NCBI GenBank assembly: GCA_937860195.1
Contig: CALMBN010000099.1
Span: forward strand, 1-6,220
Direction: 5' to 3'
From: an uncultured Novosphingobium sp.
Lineage (GTDB): Bacteria > Pseudomonadota > Alphaproteobacteria > Sphingomonadales > Sphingomonadaceae
Length of the DNA: 6,220 nucleotides
The position numbers and the translations under genes are program-made. Numbering within the stretch: position 1 is the first letter of the stretch; each line of letters begins with the position of its first letter. Of this stretch, positions 1 through 6,144 are shown piece after piece. The notes under the pieces are model-generated. The model saw only the letters and a program-made list of their open reading frames with translations. It searched no databases and was not told the origin of the DNA.

Positions 1-312
1 TGACCCGCCCAGCAAATCAGCGACCGCGCGTTCTTGCTCCATCAAGCCATCGCAATACATCTGGGTGCTCATCATTGGCCCGGTGATCAGGCGGCTGGCC
101 TCGATCCTGAGTTCGCCGCCCATCCCATTGCAGCCGACGTTGGCGCCGATCCGGCCGGCATCGATGCTGAGCCCGGCCTTGCCCGAGACTGGCTTTTGCC
201 CATCGATGGTCACAAAGGTCCACTTGCTCCCGGCCAACGGGGCGGGGGCGTTGGCGATGGTGGCGCAAGCCGCGAGCATCGGCAGGGCGATCAGGGCGAG
301 GCGCTTGGTCAT
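1..312 (-). CDS. META-domain (HslJ-like) lipoprotein, C-terminus cut by window edge
   Basis: The first 104 codons of a gene that runs off the left edge without a stop. Residues 1-15 form a short signal peptide (Lys-Arg followed by a hydrophobic stretch) ending in a lipobox, Leu-Ala-Ala-Cys, with the lipidated cysteine at residue 16, so the protein is probably anchored in the outer membrane or periplasm. The rest matches the META/HslJ fold: a Lys-Trp near residues 30-31, Gly-Cys-Asn-Gly at 60-63, then Met-Ser-Thr-Gln-Met-Tyr-Cys at 81-87 and an acidic helix (Glu92, Glu94). The two cysteines (61 and 87) are positions usual for this family and may form a disulfide. HslJ relatives are linked to heat or antibiotic tolerance, but the biochemical role is unknown. 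The ATG at 312 is chosen because it gives a complete signal peptide; no strong Shine-Dalgarno is seen. It is separated from the methyltransferase gene by 186 bases and is probably transcribed on its own. Family assignment is from motif memory. Confidence 0.8.
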   Translation of the reverse strand, partial: MTKRLALIALPMLAACATIANAPAPLAGSKWTFVTIDGQKPVSGKAGLSIDAGRIGANVGCNGMGGELRIEASRLITGPMMSTQMYCDGLMEQERAVADLLGGS

Positions 313-452
313 CGGGCGGTGCTACCAGCCCAATGCTGTTCGGTGGCTGAACGGCGCGGAACGGGGAGGTGGCGCGCGTGAAGCGCAGGGCTGAGGGGGC
401 GGGAACTCTCGCCCTCAAACTGCGTTCAAAGTGGAGAGCGTCTGACCCCTCC

Positions 453-485
453 GCCCCTACGGGGCACCTCCCCGTTCCGGGGAGG
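453..485. repeat. Tandem GC-rich palindromes downstream of the methyltransferase gene
   Basis: Two adjacent hairpins. The first has arms GCCCC (453-457) and GGGGC (461-465) with a 3-base loop. The second has arms CCTCCCCG (467-474) and CGGGGAGG (478-485) with loop TTC. They begin 14 bases past the stop of the RNA methyltransferase gene. There is no T-run after the stem on either strand, so this is not a canonical intrinsic terminator, although it may stall transcription or protect the 3' end. From memory, similar CCTCCCCG-TTC-CGGGGAGG units recur between genes in sphingomonad genomes, so it may be a member of a dispersed palindromic family. Only one copy is present in this window. Confidence 0.6.
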
Positions 486-498
486 ATCGCTGCAACGC

Positions 499-1308
499 CT
501 ACCCCAGCACAGCCAGCGCCTCATAGGCCAGCACCGCCGCTGCAACCGCTGCGTTCAAACTGTCGGCGCGGCCTTTCATCGGCATGGTGACGCGCAGATC
601 GCACTCCGCTTCGTAGTCCTCGGGCAAACCCCGGCTTTCGTTACCGACCAGCAGAAAGCACGGGGCGGCATAGGGCGCACCGCGATAGTCGACCGCATCG
701 CGCAAGCTCGCCGCAACCAGTTGGCCCCCATGCCCATTGCCGCCGCCACGCAACCAAGGCAGAAACTCCTCCCACCGCGCCTTGGCGATGCTTTGGGTAA
801 AGACTGCGCCCATGCTCGCCCGCACGGCTTCGACGCTGAATGGATCGGCGCAGTCATCAATCAGGATCAGCCCGCCTGCACCGACCGCATCGCCGGTCCG
901 CAGCATGGTGCCAAGATTGCCTGGATCGCGCAGCGCCTGGGCGACCAGCCAGATTTTGGCGGAGGACCGGTCCAGTGCTGCAAGGCCAGTGCCGAATTCG
1001 GTGTAAACCCCGGCGACAGCCTGCGGGTTGTCCTTGCCGGTTACTTTGGCCAGGAGGTCGGCTCCCATTTCGATCACTTCCCCGCCAGCGGCCAGCACGT
1101 CAGTCTCCAGCGCATCCAACAATGGATGGGCCTCGCGTGCGGATGCCATCACCAGCATTTCGGGGAGGTGCCCGCTTTTTCGAGCATCAGTCAGCAACCG
1201 CAGGCCCTCAGCCAGGAACTTGCCTTCGGCCTTGCGGTGCTTCTTTTCGCGCAAGCTGCGCAGGAATTTGACCGTGGGGTTGGAAAATCCGGTAATGGTG
1301 CGGCGCAT
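499..1308 (-). CDS. TrmH/SpoU-family RNA 2'-O-methyltransferase
   Basis: A 269-residue protein of normal length for SpoU-type enzymes, which transfer a methyl group from S-adenosylmethionine to a ribose 2'-OH in rRNA or tRNA. The N-terminal part (about 1-105) looks like the substrate-binding domain, with the family-typical start Ile-Thr-Gly-Phe-Ser-Asn-Pro and a Lys/Arg-rich segment at 21-30. The C-terminal part is the knotted SPOUT catalytic domain. Motif 1 is at 125-140 (Ala-Leu-Arg-Asp-Pro-Gly-Asn-Leu-Gly-Thr, Asn131 and Arg137). Motif 2 is at 219-230 (Leu-Leu-Val-Gly-Asn-Glu-Ser-Arg-Gly-Leu). Motif 3 is at 239-260 (Pro-Met, then Ser250-Leu-Asn252). All key residues are present, so it should be active. 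The ATG at 1308 gives the full family N-terminus; its ribosome site is weak. The exact target (23S rRNA, RlmB-like, or other) cannot be told from sequence. Palindromic elements flank the gene on both sides, which suggests a transcription unit separate from the PTS genes. Confidence 0.9.
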   Translation of the reverse strand: MRRTITGFSNPTVKFLRSLREKKHRKAEGKFLAEGLRLLTDARKSGHLPEMLVMASAREAHPLLDALETDVLAAGGEVIEMGADLLAKVTGKDNPQAVAGVYTEFGTGLAALDRSSAKIWLVAQALRDPGNLGTMLRTGDAVGAGGLILIDDCADPFSVEAVRASMGAVFTQSIAKARWEEFLPWLRGGGNGHGGQLVAASLRDAVDYRGAPYAAPCFLLVGNESRGLPEDYEAECDLRVTMPMKGRADSLNAAVAAAVLAYEALAVLG

Positions 1309-1326
1309 GTGTCCAATTCCGCTTGC

Positions 1327-1438
1327 TCTCTCACCTTTAGGGGAGAGATACGAAGACTAGCGAGCTTGCTCGCTCGTCGTAGTTGAGAGGGGAATTTGAA
1401 CCCCCTCTCCCAACCCTCTCCCCTGAAGGGGGTGAGGG
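1327..1438. repeat. Cluster of four consecutive intergenic palindromes
   Basis: Most of the 140-base gap between ptsH and the methyltransferase gene is four successive stem-loops. (A) TCTCTC at 1327-1332 pairs with GAGAGA at 1343-1348, with an inner CC/GG. (B) TACGA at 1349-1353 pairs with TCGTA at 1377-1381, enclosing AGCGAGC at 1359-1365 paired with GCTCGCT at 1368-1374. (C) GAGAGGGG at 1385-1392 pairs with CCCCTCTC at 1402-1409. (D) CCCTC-T-CCCC at 1414-1423 pairs with GGGG-T-GAGGG at 1429-1438 around one T-T mismatch. Stem D starts 10 bases after the ptsH stop, so the block may end or stabilise the upstream transcript, but no T-run follows. The composition looks like a compound REP-type intergenic element; from memory, similar elements are common in sphingomonads. 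Confidence 0.7.
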
Positions 1439-1448
1439 CTAAGTGCCA

Positions 1449-1727
1449 TCAATCCTCGCCGAACCCGTCCTTGACCAGGCCGACCAGCTTGAGCAGCGCG
1501 GCATCCGCGCCATCGCCTGCCACAATGATCTCAACCGAATCGCCTTTGGCCGCGCCCAGCATCATCAGCCCCAGGATCGAGCCGCCAGCGGCATCGTTGC
1601 CGTCTTTTTCGACCCGCACCTGAACGCTGTCACCCAGCTTGGTTACGGCGTTGACGAATTTGGCGCTGGCCCGGGCGTGGAGGCCCCGGCTGTTGACGAT
1701 TTCAACGCTTTCGCGAACCTCGGTCAT
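1449..1727 (-). CDS. ptsH: HPr phosphocarrier protein
   Basis: A 92-residue HPr, close to the usual 85-95. It carries phosphate from Enzyme I to EIIA proteins in the cytoplasm. The active-site histidine is His17 in Ser-Arg-Gly-Leu-His-Ala-Arg-Ala-Ser. The regulatory serine, equivalent to Ser46 of Gram-positive HPr, is Ser50 in Gly-Gly-Ser-Ile-Leu-Gly-Leu-Met-Met-Leu, and its retention fits the HPr kinase encoded upstream. The ATG at 1727 is chosen because it gives the normal HPr N-terminus, lies 19 bases after the EIIA stop, and is preceded by a GAGG-containing purine-rich stretch. A longer in-frame reading from 1814 would add 29 residues and overlap the end of the EIIA gene, which is unlikely. 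It is the last gene of the chvI-to-ptsH run, followed by the palindrome cluster. Identity is secure. The role is probably regulatory because no sugar permease is present. Confidence 0.95.
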   Translation of the reverse strand: MTEVRESVEIVNSRGLHARASAKFVNAVTKLGDSVQVRVEKDGNDAAGGSILGLMMLGAAKGDSVEIIVAGDGADAALLKLVGLVKDGFGED

Positions 1728-1746
1728 TGCCCCACCCACCTCTGCA

Positions 1747-2151
1747 TCAAGCGTCCTGGCCAAGAAACTCCGACGCGACAGTGATATAATTGCGCCCGGC
1801 ATCACGCGCTGCAATCACTGCCTTGTCGAGGTCCATACAGCCGCGAGCCTTGGCCAGCCGGATCAGCATCGGCAGGTTGATCCCGGCGATGACCTCGACC
1901 TTGCCCTTCTTCATCAGCGAGATTGCAAGGTTGGACGGGGTGCCGCCAAACAGATCGGTCAAGATGATCACGCCCTGGCCCTCATCAACCGCCTTAATCG
2001 CGACTGAAATTTCTGTCCGACGCGCTTCCATATCGTCATTCGGGCCGATGCAGACCGTGCGCACGGCTTCCTGCCGGCCGACGACGTGCTGCATCGCGGC
2101 CACGAATTCTTCGGCCAGCTTGCCATGAGTGACCAGAATCAAACCGATCAT
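1747..2151 (-). CDS. Mannose-family PTS EIIA protein
   Basis: A 134-residue single-domain EIIA of the mannose/fructose superfamily (about 130-145 residues is usual). It accepts phosphate from HPr on a histidine. The site is His9 in Leu-Val-Thr-His-Gly after the first strand. The second family signature, Thr-Asp-Leu-Phe-Gly-Gly-Thr-Pro-Ser-Asn, is at 65-74 with Asp66, and Gly-Ile-Asn-Leu-Pro-Met-Leu is at 90-96. No EIIB, EIIC or EIID domain is attached or encoded nearby, so it is probably a regulatory phosphate sink rather than part of a transporter. Such stand-alone EIIA proteins (also called PtsM, ManX or EIIA-Man in alphaproteobacteria) sit beside hprK and ptsH in this group. The ATG at 2151 starts directly at the first beta strand and has a possible ribosome site GGAGCG about 10 bases upstream. 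It lies 82 bases after rapZ. Confidence 0.92.
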   Translation of the reverse strand: MIGLILVTHGKLAEEFVAAMQHVVGRQEAVRTVCIGPNDDMEARRTEISVAIKAVDEGQGVIILTDLFGGTPSNLAISLMKKGKVEVIAGINLPMLIRLAKARGCMDLDKAVIAARDAGRNYITVASEFLGQDA

Positions 2152-2233
2152 GCGGGAACTGCGCTCCGAACAGGGCTTCCGGCGACTCGCACCGGAGAGT
2201 GACGCGGGGCCATGACGGTTAAGCGCGGCACGG

Positions 2234-3148
2234 TCAATGCTTTCCTTCCACCCCGTCAGCGGCCCGCGCGGTCAGATTGCGGTGTACCAATCTGGGAGAA
2301 TAACCCTCTTTTGTCAGAGCTTTGGCAAGCTCCTCCGCGACGAAAACCGAGCGATGTCGCCCGCCCGTGCAGCCAAAAGCAATGTTTACATAGGGCTTAC
2401 CCTGCGCGCGATACCGCGGGAGCAGCAGCAGGATCAGATCGCGGATTCTTTGATAGGCTTCGGCAAAGGCCGGATCCTTGCGGATATGCTTGGCGACTGC
2501 CGGATCTTGCCCGGTTTGCGGGCGCAATTTATCGTCCCAGTGCGGATTGTCGAGGAACCGCATGTCAAACACCAGATCGGCCAGTGGCGGGGTGCCCCGT
2601 GAAAAACCGAAGCTGGTAACGCTGACAGTCAAGCCACCGCCGCCAACTTCGCCAAACCGCTCACGCACAGTCTGCTGCAGATCGTTGCTGGTATAGCCGG
2701 TGGTGGAAATCACCAGATCGGCCCAGCGCCGCAACGGCTCCAACAGTTCCCGCTCTGCCGCAATCCCGCTGGCAGCCGGAAGGTCCTGCGCAAGCGGATG
2801 GCGGCGGCGCGTTTCGTTGTAGCGCCGCTCAAGTTCCTGCCCGCCGCAGTCGAGAAACAGTGTGGTCAGTTCAAGATCGGCTCGCTCGGCCAGCTTCTTG
2901 ACCCGATCGATAACCTTGGCCGGATCGAAGCCTCTGGTTCGCGAATCGAACCCGATTGCCAGCGGTGCGCGCAGATCGCTTCCTGCGCCATCGGGGCTGT
3001 CGATCAATCGGCCGAGCAGGCGGATCGGGAAATTGTCGATCGTTTCCCAACCCAGGTCTTCCAGCACCTTGAGCACGGTCGATTTGCCGGCACCAAGCAG
3101 GCCGGTGACCAGCAGGACGCGGTGGCGAGGGGCGGGGGAATCGGGCAT
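2234..3148 (-). CDS. rapZ: RapZ/YvcJ-family nucleotide-binding protein
   Basis: A 304-residue protein, slightly longer than the usual 285-290. RapZ in Escherichia coli is an adaptor that delivers small RNAs to RNase E and controls GlmS; relatives elsewhere bind ATP or GTP, and their role in alphaproteobacteria is less clear. The P-loop Gly-Leu-Leu-Gly-Ala-Gly-Lys-Ser is at residues 16-23. The family stretch Phe-Leu-Asp-Cys-Gly, then Arg-Arg-Tyr-Asn-Glu-Thr-Arg-Arg-Arg-His-Pro-Leu, is at 98-119. Phe-Gly-Phe-Ser-Arg-Gly and Asp-Met-Arg-Phe-Leu-Asp-Asn-Pro-His-Trp are at 180-204. The C-terminal signature Gly-Cys-Thr-Gly-Gly-Arg-His-Arg-Ser-Val is at 259-268. The ATG at 3148 is preferred because the family core begins just after it; a GTG at 3181 would add 11 residues with no family match. 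Neither start has a clear Shine-Dalgarno. It sits between hprK and the EIIA gene, consistent with a link to PTS signalling. Confidence 0.93.
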   Translation of the reverse strand: MPDSPAPRHRVLLVTGLLGAGKSTVLKVLEDLGWETIDNFPIRLLGRLIDSPDGAGSDLRAPLAIGFDSRTRGFDPAKVIDRVKKLAERADLELTTLFLDCGGQELERRYNETRRRHPLAQDLPAASGIAAERELLEPLRRWADLVISTTGYTSNDLQQTVRERFGEVGGGGLTVSVTSFGFSRGTPPLADLVFDMRFLDNPHWDDKLRPQTGQDPAVAKHIRKDPAFAEAYQRIRDLILLLLPRYRAQGKPYVNIAFGCTGGRHRSVFVAEELAKALTKEGYSPRLVHRNLTARAADGVEGKH

Positions 3149-3205
3149 GATTGCAGGTGTTAGATGGGCTTGGCTGCACACAATGTGAAGAGCCAGCGCG
3201 GGGCT

Positions 3206-3220
3206 GTCCCCGATGGGGAC
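3206..3220 (-). other. GC hairpin between hprK and rapZ
   Basis: A perfect inverted repeat with arms GTCCCC (3206-3211) and GGGGAC (3215-3220) and a 3-base loop, extendable by a few weaker pairs. It starts 7 bases after the hprK stop and lies in the 78-base gap before rapZ. There is no T-run, so it is unlikely to be a full intrinsic terminator. In the transcript it could slow polymerase, mark an RNA-processing site or reduce decay of the upstream part, giving unequal levels of the chvI-chvG-hprK and rapZ-EIIA-ptsH parts. That role is inferred from position only. Confidence 0.5.
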
Positions 3221-3226
3221 GGTGGG

Positions 3227-3646
3227 TCAGGTCAAGCCAAACCGTTCCAGCGCCAGTTCTGCCTTGAGGGCCAAGACGATGCCGTTGGGCCACAACCTGA
3301 CCAGCGGCAACACCGCTCCGCCCAGTCCCACTTGCTCCGCCGCTTCGACAAAGCGTGGGGCATCGGGATCAAGTCGCAGGATCAGCGCGACCGGCACGTC
3401 GCTGACCGTTGGCCATGGCAGAAGACCCAGGTTGCGCACTTCGATCAGACCCGCGGTGTAGGGCGGAGGGCTGGCATAGAGACGGCCTTTCCGCAGATCG
3501 AGCCGCACACCATCGTCGCCAACCAGGGCCGCGCCGCGGTCAATCAGGGCGAGTGCGAGGCTGGTTTTGCCGCTGCCGGGCGCGCCCTCGATCAACACCG
3601 CGCGGCCTTCGATCGCAACACAAGTGGCCTGGTGAGACAGGCTCAT
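3227..3646 (-). CDS. hprK: Short HPr kinase (C-terminal domain only)
   Basis: A 139-residue protein corresponding to the catalytic domain of HPr kinase/phosphorylase, which phosphorylates HPr on the regulatory serine using ATP. Full-length Firmicute enzymes have about 310 residues. The short form without the N-terminal domain is typical of alphaproteobacteria, so this is not a truncation. The Walker A loop Gly-Ala-Pro-Gly-Ser-Gly-Lys-Thr is at 21-28, preceded by His5. Val-Gly-Asp-Asp-Gly-Val at 42-47 supplies the catalytic acidic pair (Asp44, Asp45). The family signature appears as Leu-Ile-Glu-Val-Arg-Asn-Leu-Gly-Leu at 67-75 (Glu69, Arg71), with Asn where Gly is usual. The ATG overlaps the chvG stop in ATGA, and a purine-rich GGTGGAAGAGGA lies just upstream, so translational coupling is likely. 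Its substrate HPr is encoded three genes downstream with the target serine intact. Confidence 0.92.
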   Translation of the reverse strand: MSLSHQATCVAIEGRAVLIEGAPGSGKTSLALALIDRGAALVGDDGVRLDLRKGRLYASPPPYTAGLIEVRNLGLLPWPTVSDVPVALILRLDPDAPRFVEAAEQVGLGGAVLPLVRLWPNGIVLALKAELALERFGLT

Positions 3647-5205
3647 TCCTCTTCCACCTCCTCGGCGGTGGCTGGCAGTTGCAGCACCAGGCAGGCACCG
3701 GGCTTGCCATCTGGTCGATCGGTGACGGTTAACGTGCCGTCATGGGCTTCGGCAATGGTCCGGGCGATTGCAAGGCCAAGGCCAGAGTGTTTGCCGAAGT
3801 CTTCATCGTCGGGGCGGAGCGAGTGGAACCGGTCGAACACCTTGGCCCGCGCTTCCGCCGGAATGCCCGGGCCTTGATCGGTGACTGAAAGGTGCAGCCG
3901 GTCATCGTCGCGTTCCAGGTTTACTGCGACTTCGCCGCCAATGGGCGAGAACGACACCGCGTTGTTGAGCAGATTTTCGAGCACGCGGACAAGCCGGGCC
4001 TCGTCTCCCGGCACGTCCCACGGCCCGGACCCGTGGGGCGCGATGCGGACCCTGGCCTGACCGTTTTCACCACGCTCATCGCGGGCCTCGACCAGGTTTT
4101 GCGCCAAAACCAGCAGATCGATTGGCGTAAATTGCGTGCGACTGAGTTCCGCATCGATCCGGCTGGCTTCGGCGATTTCGGTGACGAGCCGGTCGATCCG
4201 CTTTATGTCATGCGCGGCAATCGCAGTCAGCTTTGCGCGCAGCTGATGATCTTCGACCTTTTCGAGCGATTCGAGCGCGCTGCGCAAGGACGCCAGCGGG
4301 TTCTTGATCTCGTGCGCGACATCGGCGGCAAAGCTTTCCACCGCGTCGATCCGTTGGCGGAGCGCGCGGCTCATGTCCGAAAGTGCGCGGGCGAGCAGAC
4401 CGATCTCGTCTCCGCGCTCTGGCAAGCGGGGAACCTCGACCGCGCGTTCACGCCCCAACCTGACCCGCACCGCGGCGCGCACCAGCGCGCGCAAGGGCTG
4501 AACAATGGTTCGCGCCAGAAACAGCGAGAGCTGGATCGAGATCAGCAGAGTGACCGCCAAGGCCAGCGCCAGAGTGCCGCGCGCGTCGCGAACCGACTGC
4601 GTTATGTCGCGCGCATTTCGGGTGATCAGCAGCAACTCGCCCGCGCTGCCGACGGGCACGGCTGCATTGATCACCGGGGTCTGGTCCGGGGCAGAACGAG
4701 CCGCAACTGCCGCCTGGCCAGAGCTGGCCGCCAGACCCAGCTCTGGCCAGGCAGAGGCACGATCAATGACAGGATCGCGGTAAGGTTCGGCCGTTTCGGA
4801 ACCGAGCACCAGCCGCATTCCCCGGTCGATCAAGCGCCCGCCGTGCTCCCACCAGCCCTGACTGGCCGGATCGATCAGCGTGAAGCTGGGCGGGGCAAGC
4901 GCGAAACTGTCAAGCGCCAGCTTGCCATTGCGGTCATAGAGCCGCAGTCGCAGCTGCTGCGCGTTACCGACCGCAATCAACTGGGCCACGCGCTCATCGG
5001 GGGCGGCCCGGGCAAGGCCAGCGGCGGCAATTTCGGCCTCGGCCCGAGCCAGTTTGAAGCGTTCCTCAAACAACTGTTTACGATAGGAATCGAGGTAGAA
5101 CAGGCTGCCGGCCATTAGCCCCAGTGCGATGATGTTCACCGCCAGGATGCGCACCGTCAGGCTGGTCCGGCGCTTCCAGCTGGCCCGGAAGCGGGGTTCA
5201 GCCAT
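3643..5205 (-). CDS. chvG: ChvG-type membrane sensor histidine kinase
   Basis: A 520-residue inner-membrane kinase, partner of the response regulator encoded just upstream. Transmembrane segment 1 is at about 16-38 and segment 2 at about 211-232. The region between them (about 39-210) is the periplasmic sensor domain. A HAMP domain follows at about 232-285. The dimerisation/phosphoacceptor motif Ala-His-Glu-Ile-Lys-Asn-Pro-Leu has His298. The ATPase domain has its N box at 409-421 (Asn415), G1 box Asp-Gln-Gly-Pro-Gly-Ile at 443-448 and G2 box Gly-Leu-Gly-Leu-Ala-Ile at 475-480. All catalytic boxes are intact. ChvG relatives respond to acid or envelope stress; in rhizobia the periplasmic protein ExoR restrains them, and no exoR is seen here. 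The ATG at 5205 overlaps the end of chvI by 8 bases and gives a normal cytoplasmic N-terminus; a longer reading to 5316 only overlaps chvI. Codons 152-165 lie in a perfect inverted repeat. Confidence 0.94.
   Translation of the reverse strand: MAEPRFRASWKRRTSLTVRILAVNIIALGLMAGSLFYLDSYRKQLFEERFKLARAEAEIAAAGLARAAPDERVAQLIAVGNAQQLRLRLYDRNGKLALDSFALAPPSFTLIDPASQGWWEHGGRLIDRGMRLVLGSETAEPYRDPVIDRASAWPELGLAASSGQAAVAARSAPDQTPVINAAVPVGSAGELLLITRNARDITQSVRDARGTLALALAVTLLISIQLSLFLARTIVQPLRALVRAAVRVRLGRERAVEVPRLPERGDEIGLLARALSDMSRALRQRIDAVESFAADVAHEIKNPLASLRSALESLEKVEDHQLRAKLTAIAAHDIKRIDRLVTEIAEASRIDAELSRTQFTPIDLLVLAQNLVEARDERGENGQARVRIAPHGSGPWDVPGDEARLVRVLENLLNNAVSFSPIGGEVAVNLERDDDRLHLSVTDQGPGIPAEARAKVFDRFHSLRPDDEDFGKHSGLGLAIARTIAEAHDGTLTVTDRPDGKPGACLVLQLPATAEEVEEE
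4712..4752. repeat. Perfect 16-base inverted repeat inside chvG
   Basis: The left arm at 4712-4727 (GCCTGGCCAGAGCTGG) is the exact reverse complement of 4737-4752, with a 9-base spacer. Each arm also contains the self-complementary octamer CTGGCCAG (4714-4721 and 4743-4750). In the chvG transcript it would fold into a strong GC-rich hairpin covering codons 152-165 (from Ala-Trp-Pro-Glu-Leu to Ser-Gly-Gln-Ala) in the periplasmic sensor region. The reading frame is not interrupted. A 16-base perfect match is far longer than chance would usually give in a window this size. Confidence 0.85.
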
Positions 5206-5944
5206 CGGCGAAGGAGTAGCCGGCACCGTAGAGCGTTTCGATCGCGCCGAATTCCCGGTCGGCGGCACGGAACTTGCGGCGCAGGCGTTTGATATGGCTG
5301 TCGATGGTGCGATCATCGACGAACACGTCGTCGCTATAGGCTGCGTCCATCAACTGGTTGCGGCTTTTGATCACGCCGGGGCGGGTGGCGAGGGCCTCGA
5401 GGATCAGGAACTCGGTTACTGTTAACGAAACAAGCTCGCCGTCCCAGGCAACCCGGTGGCGAACCGGGTCCATTTCCAACCGTCCGCGCTGAATTGTTTC
5501 GCCCCCATCCGCGTCGTCCGGTTGCGCTTCGGCTTCATCCCGGACCAGCTCGGTCCGGCGCAGGATTGCGCGAATCCGGGCGACCAGCAACCGCTGGCTG
5601 AACGGCTTGGCGATATAATCATCCGCGCCCATCGCCAGACCAAGGGCCTCGTCGGGTTCCTCGTCCTTGCTGGTCAGGAAGATCACCGGCAGCGTGCTTT
5701 TGGCGCGAAGTTTTTGAAGCAATTCCAGCCCATCCATCCGCGGCATCTTGATGTCGCAGACTGCCAGATCGGGCGGGTTTTCCAGCAGCGCCTTCAGCGC
5801 CGCCTCGCCATCGGAATAAACCCGCGTGGCAAAACCTTCGGCCTGCAAGCCAATCGCAACCGTGGTCAGGATGTTGCGATCATCGTCGACCAGCGCAATC
5901 ACTTGCTGCTGTGTTGGCGGGGGAGAGGGCAAATGGTCGGCCAT
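5198..5944 (-). CDS. chvI: ChvI-type OmpR-family response regulator
   Basis: A 248-residue DNA-binding response regulator. The receiver domain spans about 14-130: acidic triad Asp20-Asp21-Asp22, phosphoacceptor Asp64 in Val-Cys-Asp-Ile-Lys-Met-Pro, Thr91 in Leu-Thr-Ser-Lys, and Lys113 in Ala-Lys-Pro-Phe. An acidic linker (about 136-149) leads to a winged-helix domain at about 150-245, with [24 protein letters not shown] and the final Tyr-Gly-Ala-Gly-Tyr-Ser-Phe. The Val-Phe-Val-Asp-Asp-Arg-Thr-Ile-Asp segment is characteristic of ChvI, and the kinase gene next door supports the name. The ATG at 5944 is chosen because the receiver begins shortly after; the frame stays open to 6205, but those 87 extra residues are Arg/Ser-rich with no family match. 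No clear Shine-Dalgarno is visible. It is the first gene of the operon. Confidence 0.94.
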   Translation of the reverse strand: MADHLPSPPPTQQQVIALVDDDRNILTTVAIGLQAEGFATRVYSDGEAALKALLENPPDLAVCDIKMPRMDGLELLQKLRAKSTLPVIFLTSKDEEPDEALGLAMGADDYIAKPFSQRLLVARIRAILRRTELVRDEAEAQPDDADGGETIQRGRLEMDPVRHRVAWDGELVSLTVTEFLILEALATRPGVIKSRNQLMDAAYSDDVFVDDRTIDSHIKRLRRKFRAADREFGAIETLYGAGYSFADG

Positions 5945-6078
5945 GATTGCGGGTTGGAATCGGTTTCGCTTTGATCTGACGTGAGAAGAATGCGCTAGCG
6001 GTTTACTGGCAGAGTGACAATCGGCATGAAAGCTGGGCTGGGGCCCCTGAAACAAACGGTATTGCGGGGGCCGGGAAG

Positions 6079-6112
6079 GCGATTTGACGGAATCGCTTTG
6101 CTCAACTATGCG
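6079..6112 (+). promoter_or_regulatory. Possible divergent promoter with overlapping inverted repeat
   Basis: A TTGACG at 6084-6089 is followed, after exactly 17 bases, by TATGCG at 6107-6112, an arrangement suited to a housekeeping sigma promoter reading to the right, although the -10 match is only partial. The -35 sits inside an inverted repeat, GCGATT (6079-6084) and AATCGC (6091-6096) with a 6-base spacer, which could be an operator. Any gene served would start beyond the window. From memory, pckA is often divergent from chvI in sphingomonads, but nothing here proves it. Confidence 0.3.
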
Positions 6113-6126
6113 CCCCTCGACATCGA

Positions 6127-6144
6127 TCCGCATTCGTATGCGGA
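6127..6144. promoter_or_regulatory. 18-base palindrome upstream of chvI
   Basis: TCCGCAT (6127-6133) and ATGCGGA (6138-6144) form perfect 7-base arms around TCGT. It lies about 15 bases downstream of the possible rightward -10, so it could be a hairpin at the start of a divergent leader or a binding site for a dimeric regulator. It is not inside a supported gene. The whole stretch 5945-6220 (276 bases) holds no gene I can support. Confidence 0.35.

Noticed and set aside
721..1386. A 221-codon plus-strand reading frame opposite the methyltransferase gene
   Set aside because: It lies antisense to a gene with intact SpoU motifs, runs through the palindrome cluster, and has no family features.
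1728..1814. A 29-residue N-terminal extension of HPr
   Set aside because: It would overlap the end of the EIIA gene, and HPr proteins do not have such an extension. The ATG at 1727 gives the normal length.
3149..3181. An alternative GTG start for rapZ adding 11 residues
   Set aside because: The added residues match nothing I recognise in the family and there is no ribosome site. It remains possible.
3892..5118. A long plus-strand reading frame of 408 codons opposite chvG
   Set aside because: It is the antisense shadow of a clear histidine kinase gene. Its product is Arg/Gln-rich with no recognisable motif, as expected for GC-rich coding DNA read backwards.
5992..6020. TTGTCA-N17-TAGCGC on the minus strand as the chvI promoter
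   Set aside because: The -35 is fair but the -10 matches poorly (only TA), so I do not list it as a feature.
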